Source: Streptomyces rugosispiralis (GTDB taxonomy: Bacteria > Actinomycetota > Actinomycetes > Streptomycetales > Streptomycetaceae). Taken from it: 64,000 bases of DNA. Shown one piece after another: positions 33,353-41,228 of this stretch. How positions within the stretch are numbered: the first letter of the stretch is position 1; every line of letters starts with the position of its first letter. The DNA lies in NCBI RefSeq assembly GCF_024505145.1, contig NZ_JANIAA010000015.1, forward strand, positions 62,001 through 126,000, read 5' to 3'. Under the pieces are notes generated by a model that searched no databases, was not told where the DNA came from, and saw only the letters and a program-made list of their open reading frames with translations. The position numbers and the translations under genes are program-made.

Positions 33353-35746
33353 ATGAGTGCCACGAAGGCGACCGGCCCGTCGCCCGCGATGTTCGACACC
33401 GTCCTGGTGGCCAACCGCGGTGAGATCGCCGTGCGCGTCATCCGCACCCTGCGGCGGCTCGGGGTCCGCTCGGTCGCCGTCTACAGCGACGCCGACGCGG
33501 ACGCCCGCCATGTGCGCGAGGCGGACACGGCGGTGCGGATCGGGCCCGCCCCCGCCGCGGAGAGCTATCTGTCCATCGAGCGGCTGCTGGAGGCCGCCGC
33601 GCGCACCGGCGCCCAGGCCGTCCACCCCGGCTATGGCTTCCTCGCGGAGAACGGGGCGTTCGCCCGCGCCTGCGCGGACGCCGGGCTCGCCTTCATCGGG
33701 CCCCCCGCCGGGGCCATCGAGCTGATGGGCGACAAGATCCGCGCCAAGGAGACCGTGCGCGCGGCCGGGGTGCCGGTGGTGCCGGGCTCCTCGGGCAGCG
33801 GGCTGACCGACGAGCAGCTCACCGCCGCCGCCCGGGAGATCGGGATGCCGGTGCTGCTGAAGCCCTCGGCGGGCGGTGGCGGCAAGGGCATGCGGCTGGT
33901 CCGCGACGAGGCGCTGCTCGCCGACGAGATCGCGGCCGCCCGGCGGGAGGCGCGCGGTGCCTTCGGCGATGACACGCTGCTGGTGGAGCGCTGGATCGAC
34001 CGGCCCCGGCATATCGAGATCCAGGTGCTGGCGGACGGTCAGGGGCAGGTGGTCCACCTCGGGGAGCGCGAGTGCTCGCTGCAGCGTCGCCATCAGAAGA
34101 TCATCGAGGAGGCGCCCAGCCCGCTGCTGGACGAGGCCATCCGGGCGCGGATGGGCGAGGCCGCGGTGGCGGCGGCCCGGTCCTGCGGCTATGTGGGCGC
34201 GGGCACGGTCGAGTTCATCGTGCCGGGCGCCGATCCGTCGGCGTACTGCTTCATGGAGATGAACACCCGGCTCCAGGTGGAGCATCCGGTGACCGAGCTG
34301 ACGGTGTCGGTCGGCGGGCGGCCCGGTCTTGACCTGGTGGAGTGGCAGCTGCGGGTCGCCGCGGGCGAGCCGCTGCCGTTCGTCCAGGACGAGATCGCCT
34401 TCGCGGGCCATGCGGTGGAGGCCCGTATCTGCGCCGAGACCGCCCGCGCGGCGGCCGACGGCCGGGTGGACTTCCTGCCCTCGGCCGGGGCCGTGCTGGC
34501 GCTGGACGAGCCGGGCGGCGAGGGGGTGCGGGTCGACTCCGGGCTGAGCCGGGGCACCGAGGTCGGCACGGTCTACGACCCGATGCTCGCCAAGGTCATC
34601 GCCCATGGCCCCGACCGCCCCACCGCCCTGCGCCGGCTGCGCGCCGCCCTCGGCTCCCTGACCGTCCTCGGCGTGGACACCAACACCGGCTTTCTGCGCC
34701 GTCTGGCCGCCCACCCCGCGGTCGCCTCGGGCGAGCTCGACACGGGCCTGGTCGACCGCGCGGCGGCCCAGCTGATCCCGGCGGCCATACCGGAGGCGGT
34801 CTACGCGACGGCGGCCCTGCTGCGCCAGGCGGCGCTGGAGCCCGCCGCCCCGCGTGGCGGCGGATCCGCTGGGCGCCCGGAGCCCGGCGGCCCCGGCGGC
34901 CCGGCCGCGGACGTCTGGGTCGATCCGTTCTCGGTGCCGACCGGCTGGCGCCTCGGTGGCGATCCCGCCTGGACGGTCCACCGCCTCCGGGTGGCGGGGC
35001 ACCCCCCGGTGACAGTCCGCGTGCGCGGCCGCGCCCATGACGCGGAGGTGCGCGTCGAGCAGCCGGACGGCGTCGCCTCGGCGACGGCCGGGGCCGCCGG
35101 GCGGCCCCCCGCCGCCGGCCGGCCCGGCGGGCCACAGGGCGCGGGCGAAGGCGGCGCGGCGGTCTCCGCCGGCCGAACCGGCACCGGCGACGCCGTCCCG
35201 GGCGCCAGTGCGCGCACCCCGGGCACGACGGGCCGGACCACCGCACCGGCCCGCGCGGGGGCCGCCACGGCAGCGGGCGGCGCCGGGGCCGCGGCGGACG
35301 CCCCGGGCGCCACCGTGCGGGCGCGGCTCGTCGCCCTGGACGACGGCGCCGTGCTGCTGGACCTCGGCGGGGCCACCCACCGCTTCCGGCATGCCGCGCA
35401 CGGCGCGAGCCACTGGCTGGGGCGGGACGGGGACGCCTGGCGCGTGGTCGGGCACGATCCCGTGGAGGAGGCGCTGCGCGGCGGGGCCGCCGCCGCGCAC
35501 GCCGGGGAGCTGACCGCCCCCATGCCCGGCACCGTCACCGTCGTGAAGGCGGCCGTCGGCGACGAGGTCACCGCGGGTCAGGGCCTGCTGGTGGTCGAGG
35601 CGATGAAGATGGAGCACCTCATCGCCGCGCCGCACGACGGGACCGTCACCGAGCTCGAGGTGACCCCCGGCAGCACGGTCGCCATGGACCAACTGCTGGC
35701 GGTCGTCACCCCGCACGAGCCGCAGCAGAGCGAGGAGCGTGAGTGA
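33353..35746 (+). CDS. mccA: 3-methylcrotonyl-CoA carboxylase, biotin carboxylase/carrier (alpha) subunit
   Basis: A 797-residue protein: biotin carboxylase (about 15-460; ATP-grasp loop PSAGGGGKGMRL, and MNTRLQVEHPVTE), a middle domain, and a C-terminal biotin carrier with the lysine in EAMKMEH (about 752). It carboxylates biotin with ATP and bicarbonate and passes it to MccB. Between the middle domain and carrier (about 563-660) is an Ala/Gly/Pro/Thr-rich linker much longer than usual. ATG 33353 has GGGGG 9 nt upstream; ATG 33344 has no usable spacing. It follows mccB by 14 nt, and its stop overlaps the hmgL start (TGATG). Confidence 0.95.
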   Translation: MSATKATGPSPAMFDTVLVANRGEIAVRVIRTLRRLGVRSVAVYSDADADARHVREADTAVRIGPAPAAESYLSIERLLEAAARTGAQAVHPGYGFLAENGAFARACADAGLAFIGPPAGAIELMGDKIRAKETVRAAGVPVVPGSSGSGLTDEQLTAAAREIGMPVLLKPSAGGGGKGMRLVRDEALLADEIAAARREARGAFGDDTLLVERWIDRPRHIEIQVLADGQGQVVHLGERECSLQRRHQKIIEEAPSPLLDEAIRARMGEAAVAAARSCGYVGAGTVEFIVPGADPSAYCFMEMNTRLQVEHPVTELTVSVGGRPGLDLVEWQLRVAAGEPLPFVQDEIAFAGHAVEARICAETARAAADGRVDFLPSAGAVLALDEPGGEGVRVDSGLSRGTEVGTVYDPMLAKVIAHGPDRPTALRRLRAALGSLTVLGVDTNTGFLRRLAAHPAVASGELDTGLVDRAAAQLIPAAIPEAVYATAALLRQAALEPAAPRGGGSAGRPEPGGPGGPAADVWVDPFSVPTGWRLGGDPAWTVHRLRVAGHPPVTVRVRGRAHDAEVRVEQPDGVASATAGAAGRPPAAGRPGGPQGAGEGGAAVSAGRTGTGDAVPGASARTPGTTGRTTAPARAGAATAAGGAGAAADAPGATVRARLVALDDGAVLLDLGGATHRFRHAAHGASHWLGRDGDAWRVVGHDPVEEALRGGAAAAHAGELTAPMPGTVTVVKAAVGDEVTAGQGLLVVEAMKMEHLIAAPHDGTVTELEVTPGSTVAMDQLLAVVTPHEPQQSEERE

Positions 35747-36678
35747 TGACCCTCCCCATGACCATCCCGGCCCCCGGGCTGCCCACCCGGGTCCGGATCC
35801 ACGAGGTGGGCCCCCGGGACGGGCTGCAGAACGAGAAGACGCTGGTCCCGGCGGCCGTCAAGGCGGAGTTCATCCACCGGCTCGCCGAGGCCGGCCTCAC
35901 CACCATCGAGGCCACCAGCTTCGTCCATCCCAAGTGGGTGCCCCAACTGGCCGACGCCGAGGAGCTGATGGAGCTCATCGACGACGTGGACGCCCGGCTC
36001 CCCGTGCTCGTGCCCAATGAGCGCGGGCTGGACCGCGCCCTCGCGCTGGGCGCACGCGAGATCGCCGTCTTCGCCAGCGCCACGGAGTCCTTCGCCAAGG
36101 CCAATCTCAATCGCACGGTGGACGGCGCGCTGGAGATGTTCGAGCCGGTCGTCACCAAGGCCAAGGACGCGGGCGCGGCCGTGCGCGGCTATCTGTCGAT
36201 GTGCTTCGGCGACCCGTGGGAGGGCCCGGTCCCGATCTCCCAGACCGTCTCGGTCAGCCGCCGCCTGATGGACATGGGATGCGACGAGATCAGCCTCGGC
36301 GACACCATCGGTGTGGCCACCCCGGGCCATGTGCGGGAGGTGCTGGACACGCTCAACGAGGCGGGCGTCGCCGACGACCGGCTGGCCGTGCACTTCCACG
36401 ACACCTACGGCCAGGCGCTGGCCAACACCCTCGCCGCGCTCGAGCACGGTGTGACCACCGTCGACGCCTCCGCCGGGGGCCTCGGCGGCTGCCCGTACGC
36501 CAAGAGCGCCACCGGCAACCTCGCCACCGAAGACCTCGTGTGGATGCTCGACGGCCTCGGCATCGAGACCGGGGTCGACATCGGCCGTCTCACCGCCACC
36601 AGCGTGTGGATGGCCCGGCATCTGGGCCGGCCCAGCCCGTCCCGCACCGTCCGCGCCCTCTCCCAGAAGGAGATCTGA
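35746..36678 (+). CDS. hmgL: Hydroxymethylglutaryl-CoA lyase
   Basis: A 310-residue DRE-TIM enzyme. It starts with VRIHEVGPRDGLQNEKTLVP, whose Asp and Arg are catalytic and metal-binding, has VHFHDTYGQALAN for the metal His, and the family loop GGLGGCPYAKSATGN carrying the catalytic Cys. It splits HMG-CoA to acetoacetate and acetyl-CoA, the last step of leucine breakdown. No separate 3-methylglutaconyl-CoA hydratase gene is in this operon, so that step must be encoded elsewhere. Confidence 0.95.
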   Translation: MTLPMTIPAPGLPTRVRIHEVGPRDGLQNEKTLVPAAVKAEFIHRLAEAGLTTIEATSFVHPKWVPQLADAEELMELIDDVDARLPVLVPNERGLDRALALGAREIAVFASATESFAKANLNRTVDGALEMFEPVVTKAKDAGAAVRGYLSMCFGDPWEGPVPISQTVSVSRRLMDMGCDEISLGDTIGVATPGHVREVLDTLNEAGVADDRLAVHFHDTYGQALANTLAALEHGVTTVDASAGGLGGCPYAKSATGNLATEDLVWMLDGLGIETGVDIGRLTATSVWMARHLGRPSPSRTVRALSQKEI

Positions 36679-36681
36679 GCC

Positions 36682-37848
36682 ATGCCGATCGACCACCGAC
36701 TCAGCCCCGAACACGAGGAACTGCGCCGCACCGTCGAGGCGTTCGCGCATGATGTGGTCGCCCCCAAGATCGGGGAGTACTGGGAGCACCATGAGTTCCC
36801 GTACGAGATCGTCCGCGAGATGGGCCGGATGGGCCTGTTCGGCCTGCCCTTCCCGGAGGAGTACGGCGGTATGGGCGGGGACTACTTCGCGCTCTGCCTC
36901 GCCCTGGAGGAGCTGGCCCGGGTGGACTCCTCGGTGGCGATCACCCTGGAGGCGGGGGTCTCGCTCGGCGCGATGCCGATCTTCCTCTACGGCACGGAGG
37001 AGCAGAAGCGCACCTGGCTGCCGGGACTCTGTTCCGGGGAGACCCTGGGCGCGTTCGGCCTGACCGAACCCGGCGGCGGCTCGGACGCGGGCGCCACCCG
37101 CACCACGGCCCGGCTGGACGAGGCCACCGGCGAGTGGGTGATCAACGGCACCAAGTGCTTCATCACCAACTCCGGTACGGATATCACCGCGCTGGTCACC
37201 GTCACCGCCGTCACCGGCCGCAAGGAGGACGGCCGCCCCGAGATCTCCTCGATCATCGTGCCGTCCGGCACCCCCGGCTTCAGCGTGGCCGCCCCCTACT
37301 CCAAGGTGGGGTGGAACGCCTCGGACACCCGCGAGCTGTCCTTCGCCGACTGCCGGGTCCCGGCCGCGAACCTGCTGGGCGCGGAGGGCCGGGGCTACGC
37401 CCAGTTCCTGCGGATACTGGACGAGGGCCGGATCGCGATCTCCGCCCTGGCCACCGGGCTCGCCCAGGGCTGTGTGGACGAGTCGGTGGCGTACGCCAGG
37501 ACCCGCGAGGCGTTCGGCCGCCCCATCGGCGCCAACCAGGCCATCCAGTTCAAGCTGGCGGATATGGAGATGCGCGCCCATATGGCCCGGGTGGCGTGGC
37601 GCGACGCGGCGTCCCGGCTGGTGCTCGGCGAGCCGTTCAAGAAGGAGGCGTCGATCGCGAAGCTCTACTCCTCCGAGATCGCGGTGGACAACGCCCGCGA
37701 GGCCACCCAGATCCACGGTGGCTACGGCTTTATGAACGAGTATCCGGTGGCCCGGATGTGGCGGGACTCCAAGATCCTGGAGATCGGCGAGGGCACCAGC
37801 GAGGTCCAGCGCACGCTGATCGCGCGAGAGCTCGGCTTCGCGAGCTGA
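36682..37848 (+). CDS. acdH: Acyl-CoA dehydrogenase, isovaleryl/branched-chain type
   Basis: A 388-residue FAD acyl-CoA dehydrogenase with FGLTEPGGGSDAGATRTTAR, ITNSGTDITALVTVTAVTG and a C-terminal ATQIHGGYGFMNEYPVARMW. It starts 3 nt after hmgL, closing the operon. Its place with MCC and HMG-CoA lyase points to oxidation of isovaleryl-CoA or other branched acyl-CoAs. From memory this is the AcdH orthologue, which in Streptomyces also supplies branched precursors for polyketides. The stop overlaps the first base of a long inverted repeat. Confidence 0.92.
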   Translation: MPIDHRLSPEHEELRRTVEAFAHDVVAPKIGEYWEHHEFPYEIVREMGRMGLFGLPFPEEYGGMGGDYFALCLALEELARVDSSVAITLEAGVSLGAMPIFLYGTEEQKRTWLPGLCSGETLGAFGLTEPGGGSDAGATRTTARLDEATGEWVINGTKCFITNSGTDITALVTVTAVTGRKEDGRPEISSIIVPSGTPGFSVAAPYSKVGWNASDTRELSFADCRVPAANLLGAEGRGYAQFLRILDEGRIAISALATGLAQGCVDESVAYARTREAFGRPIGANQAIQFKLADMEMRAHMARVAWRDAASRLVLGEPFKKEASIAKLYSSEIAVDNAREATQIHGGYGFMNEYPVARMWRDSKILEIGEGTSEVQRTLIARELGFAS

Positions 37849-37927
37849 GAGCCTGTGTCATATCCCCGGCCGGGCGTGCGACGCCTGGCACGCACGCTGA
37901 TCCGACCGGGGATATGACACAGGCTCT
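37848..37927. repeat. 80-bp element with 22-bp perfect terminal inverted repeats
   Basis: The arms (37848-37869 and 37906-37927) are exact reverse complements; the left arm begins AGAGCCTGTGTCATATCCCC. The 36-bp centre holds a second stem GCGTGC/GCACGC. The left arm includes the last base of the acdH stop codon. It may work as the operon's terminator, but exact symmetry over 22 bp without a U-tract also fits a miniature transposable element. Confidence 0.75.
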
Positions 37928-38083
37928 GAACAGGCGGCGTTGAGCCGTCCGGCGGGGCATCGCCTCAGCGGCGGTGCCCCGCCGGGAAGGTGCGGGACCC
38001 GTTCCGGGCGGGGCGGCGGGCCCCGCCGGCCCGCCCACGTCCCGCGGCCCGGGGCGGGCCCGAGTGCCGGGCCCCGGGGAGGC

Positions 38084-39745
38084 TCAGTCGTTGGGCCAGG
38101 GGATCTGCGCGGAGTGGTAGTACGCGATGCGCATCGCGTCCCAGCGGGGGCCCTGTGCCGCCACCCGCACCTTGTAGTCGTCCCAGTTGTGCGAGCTCGC
38201 GGGCGACCAGCCGAGTTCGGCGATACCGGGGAGGCGGGGGAACGCCAGGTACTCGATCTGCGGGCTGGTCTGGAGGGTCTCCGACCACAGCGGCGCCTCG
38301 ACGCCGAGCACCGAGGACTCCGGGGCGTCCTTGATGTACGTACCCGGGTCCCAGTCGTAGGACTGCTTCGCCTCGACGTACCCGGCCCAGTTCTGCCCCA
38401 GCGGCGTATCGGCGTTGTACTTCATGTCCAGATAGGCGCGGTTGGCCGGGGAGAGGATCAGCCGGGTGCCCGCCTTGGCCGCGTCCGCGACCTCCTTCTC
38501 GCTCCCGTCCGTCCCCCAGTACTGGGCGATCGCGCCCTTCGCGGGGTGCGCACCGGTCAGCTGGTGCCAGCCGACCACCGTCTTGCCGTACTTGGCGACC
38601 ACCGGCTGCACCCGGTCCATGAAGGCCACATAGTCCTCATGGCTGGTGGAGTGGGCCTCGTCCCCGCCGATGTGGAGGTAGGGGCCGGGGGTGAGCGCGG
38701 CGAGCTCGCGGATGACGTCGTCCACGAAGTCGTACGTCACCTCCTTCGGCACGCACAGCGAGCTGAAACCGACCTCGGTGCCGGTGTAGAGCGGCGGGGC
38801 GACGCCGTCGCAGTTGAGTTCCGCGTAGGAGGCGAGCGCCGCGTTGGTGTGGCCCGGCATGTCGATCTCGGGGACGACGGTCAGCTCACGGCTCGCCGCG
38901 TAGCGCACGATCTCGCGGTAGTCGTCCTTGGTGTAGTAGCCGCCGGGGCCGCCGCCGACCTGGGTGGAGCCGCCGTGCCTGGCCAGCTTCGGCCAGGAGT
39001 CGATCGCGATCCGCCACCCCTGGTCGTCCGAGAGATGCAGATGCAGCTTGTTGATCTTGTAGAGGGCCAGCTGGTCGATATAGCGCTTGACCTGGTCCAC
39101 CCCGAAGAAGTGCCGGGAGACATCGAGCATCGCGCCCCGCCAGGCGAAGCGCGGCACATCGGTGATGGTGCCGCCGGAGACCCGCCAGGGGCCCGGCTGC
39201 CGGGTGGTGCGCTCGATGGACGCGGGCAGTAGCTGCCGCAGCGTCTGGACGCCGTGGAACAGCCCGGCGGACCCGCGTGCGGTGAGGGTGATCGCGCGGC
39301 CGGTCACCTGGAGCCGGTAGCCCTCCTCGCCCAGCGTCCGCGCTCCGGCCGCCTTGGGCGTCAGCCGCAGCCGGATGCCGTCGTCACCCGATCGCGTGGT
39401 GAGGGGCAGCGAAAAGCCGGTGGAGGGGCGCAGCACCCGCGCCAGATAGTCGCCCACCCGGCGCGCCGAGCCGGCCGAGCCGTCGGAGCCGGACACCCGG
39501 ATGCGGGTGTCGGAGCGGATCGCGTACGAGCCCGTCGCGGGCCGTACGGACGCGGGCGCGGGCACGACCCCGTCCAGCGGGGTCGGGGCGGCGTCCCGCC
39601 CGGAAGGAGAGGACGAGCGGGAGGACCAGGGAGAAGCCGGGGAAGCGGAGGCGGAGGAGGCCGCGGTCCCCGCCCCGGCCACCACGGTCAGCAGCAGGGA
39701 ACACAGAAGTCGAGCACGGCGTCGTCTCACAAAGGATCCCTTCAA
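38084..39745 (-). CDS. Secreted beta-N-acetylhexosaminidase (GH20)
   Basis: A 553-residue exported GH20 enzyme. Signal peptide (RRRRARLLCSLLLTVVAGAG, cleavage after SAS-type residues near 32), a low-complexity Ser/Pro stretch, the small GH20b domain (about 60-190), then the barrel. The catalytic pair is the Asp-Glu in LHIGGDEAHSTS (about 355). Substrate-binding Trp/Tyr residues lie in AQYWGTDG and AGYVEAKQSYDWDPG. It removes terminal GlcNAc or GalNAc from chitin oligomers outside the cell. The promoter region carries a DasR-like site, fitting GlcNAc control. Confidence 0.95.
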   Translation of the reverse strand: MKGSFVRRRRARLLCSLLLTVVAGAGTAASSASASPASPWSSRSSSPSGRDAAPTPLDGVVPAPASVRPATGSYAIRSDTRIRVSGSDGSAGSARRVGDYLARVLRPSTGFSLPLTTRSGDDGIRLRLTPKAAGARTLGEEGYRLQVTGRAITLTARGSAGLFHGVQTLRQLLPASIERTTRQPGPWRVSGGTITDVPRFAWRGAMLDVSRHFFGVDQVKRYIDQLALYKINKLHLHLSDDQGWRIAIDSWPKLARHGGSTQVGGGPGGYYTKDDYREIVRYAASRELTVVPEIDMPGHTNAALASYAELNCDGVAPPLYTGTEVGFSSLCVPKEVTYDFVDDVIRELAALTPGPYLHIGGDEAHSTSHEDYVAFMDRVQPVVAKYGKTVVGWHQLTGAHPAKGAIAQYWGTDGSEKEVADAAKAGTRLILSPANRAYLDMKYNADTPLGQNWAGYVEAKQSYDWDPGTYIKDAPESSVLGVEAPLWSETLQTSPQIEYLAFPRLPGIAELGWSPASSHNWDDYKVRVAAQGPRWDAMRIAYYHSAQIPWPND

Positions 39746-39786
39746 GGAAACGTGCCATCTTGGGTACCGCGAGGGTCAGTTGCGGT

Positions 39787-39802
39787 CAAGGTGTAGACCA
39801 AT
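39787..39802. promoter_or_regulatory. Probable DasR-responsive element (dre)
   Basis: CAAGGTGTAGACCAAT, or ATTGGTCTACACCTTG on the hexosaminidase strand, matches the dre pattern (ACTGGTCTAGACCACT) at its central bases GGTsTAnACC. It lies 42 bp upstream of the GH20 start, where GlcNAc-6-phosphate-relieved repression by DasR would act. Confidence 0.65.
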
Positions 39803-39833
39803 GTGTCGCTGTGTGCCTGTCAGAATTCACCGC

Positions 39834-40745
39834 ATGGCGGAAATCACCCAGCGCGATGGCGCCTGGAGCTTTGACGGGGAAGCGATCCGGATCGTCCCGG
39901 GGCGGGACCGCAATGTGCATGTCGTACGGCAGGCGCTCGGCGAACTGACCGTCCCCCTGATGGCCTTGGCCGGGGTGGCCTACGAGCCGGGACGGAAGTC
40001 GGGCCGGCTGCGGCTGCGGCTGCGCGAGGGCGCGGATCCGCTGCTCCAGGCGACCGGCGGCAAGCTGCCGGACGCCGCCGATCCGTATCAGCTCTCGGTG
40101 GAGCCGGACCGCAGGGACCTCGCCGAGTATCTGGTCGACGAGGTCCGCCAGGCCCTGACCCTGGAGCGGGTGGAGCCCGGCCCCTGCGACCGCTATGTGC
40201 TGCCCGGCCCCTCGGTGCCGATCTCGGCGTCGGCGGGCGACGCCACGGCCTCCTTCGACGGGGAGCGGGTCCGGCTGGACTGGAACTGGAAGACCGAGGA
40301 GTCGAAGAAGTCGGGCGGCCCCCGCACGATCCCGCTGCCGGACCTGGAGATGGTGGAGTGGGTCCCGGCCGCCGGGCTGGAGAACGGCTACCTCCGCTTC
40401 ATCGTGGCGAAGGCCACGGCGACGGCCGCGCCCAAGTACGACCCGCATGCCGTGGTGCTGTACGGGTTCAAGAAGGATCCGCTGATGGCGCTGGTCGCGG
40501 CGGCCGTCATGGCGCGGATGCCGCATCCGGGCGCCCCGGCGAAGGCGCTCCCCGCCCAGCCGCCCGCCCCCGAACCGGCGCCCGCGGACGCCCCGCCCGC
40601 CGGGGGCGACGAGAGTGAGGTGGATCACGACGTTCTGCTGCGACGGCTGCGCGAACTCGGCGATCTGCACCAGAGCGGGATCCTCACCGAGGAGGAGTTC
40701 ACCACCGCCAAACAGGCCGTGCTCCGCCGCTTCTCGGACGTCTGA
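39834..40745 (+). CDS. DUF4429/SHOCT-domain protein
   Basis: A 303-residue cytoplasmic protein. Two DUF4429 units, each with a PH-like pattern, are seen: SFDGEAIRIVPGRDRNVHVV near the start and SFDGERVRLDWNWKTEESKK near 145. A Pro/Ala-rich linker (about 235-260) leads to a C-terminal SHOCT helix pair (LLRRLRELGDLHQSGILTEE, ending AKQAVLRR), a module thought to mediate oligomer or membrane contacts. Function unknown. ATG 39834 shares the dre-containing gap with the GH20 gene. Confidence 0.88.
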   Translation: MAEITQRDGAWSFDGEAIRIVPGRDRNVHVVRQALGELTVPLMALAGVAYEPGRKSGRLRLRLREGADPLLQATGGKLPDAADPYQLSVEPDRRDLAEYLVDEVRQALTLERVEPGPCDRYVLPGPSVPISASAGDATASFDGERVRLDWNWKTEESKKSGGPRTIPLPDLEMVEWVPAAGLENGYLRFIVAKATATAAPKYDPHAVVLYGFKKDPLMALVAAAVMARMPHPGAPAKALPAQPPAPEPAPADAPPAGGDESEVDHDVLLRRLRELGDLHQSGILTEEEFTTAKQAVLRRFSDV

Positions 40746-40798
40746 GGGCCGGCCTCCTCGCGGCCGAGGGCCGGATTTTCCGTCACCGAGAGCCCAAC

Positions 40799-40818
40799 CC
40801 TGCCCGATATCGGGCAGG
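40799..40818. promoter_or_regulatory. Perfect 20-bp palindrome upstream of the small gene
   Basis: CCTGCCCGATATCGGGCAGG is symmetric over all 20 bases and sits 40 nt upstream of ATG 40858. With no U-tract it looks more like an operator for a dimeric repressor than a terminator. Confidence 0.6.
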
Positions 40819-40857
40819 AATGTTGCGAATCACCGCGCCGCATCGCAGTATCTACGG

Positions 40858-41133
40858 ATGCTCGAACGCCGTATGTCCCACGATGACCTTATCGACCACC
40901 TGGTCCGCAGTACGCCGCTCAGCCGCGGCGAGGCGGGCCGGGTGGTGCTGGACGTCCTGGCGTACTTCGACGAGACGACGGAGGAGTTCGTCCGGCGCCG
41001 CCACCGCGAGCTCCAGTCCGGCGGGCTGACCAACGCGGACATCTTCGAGCGGATCACGGCCGAGCTGCCGTACCGCGCGGTGGCCCCGCCCGAACTCTCG
41101 CTGCGCCAGCTGCGCCGCATCGTCTACGGCTGA
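40858..41133 (+). CDS. Small conserved hypothetical protein upstream of glmS
   Basis: A 91-residue helical, charged protein: SHDDLIDHLVRSTPLSRGEA then VVLDVLAYFDETTEEFVRRR. The pattern of an early helix-turn followed by GEAGRVVLDVLAYF recalls the dimer core of HU-like proteins or DUF2267-type folds, but the basic DNA arm is absent, so I leave the function open. ATG 40858 and ATG 40873 are both possible starts. It lies 95 bp upstream of glmS in the same direction behind a perfect palindrome. Confidence 0.72.
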   Translation: MLERRMSHDDLIDHLVRSTPLSRGEAGRVVLDVLAYFDETTEEFVRRRHRELQSGGLTNADIFERITAELPYRAVAPPELSLRQLRRIVYG

Positions 41134-41228
41134 CCCCGCCGGTACGACGCCGGTCCGGGACGGCGGCCGCCACCGCCGGACACGAGCACGAGCATGCACG
41201 AGCGATCCAATGGGAGGGCCTGAACACC

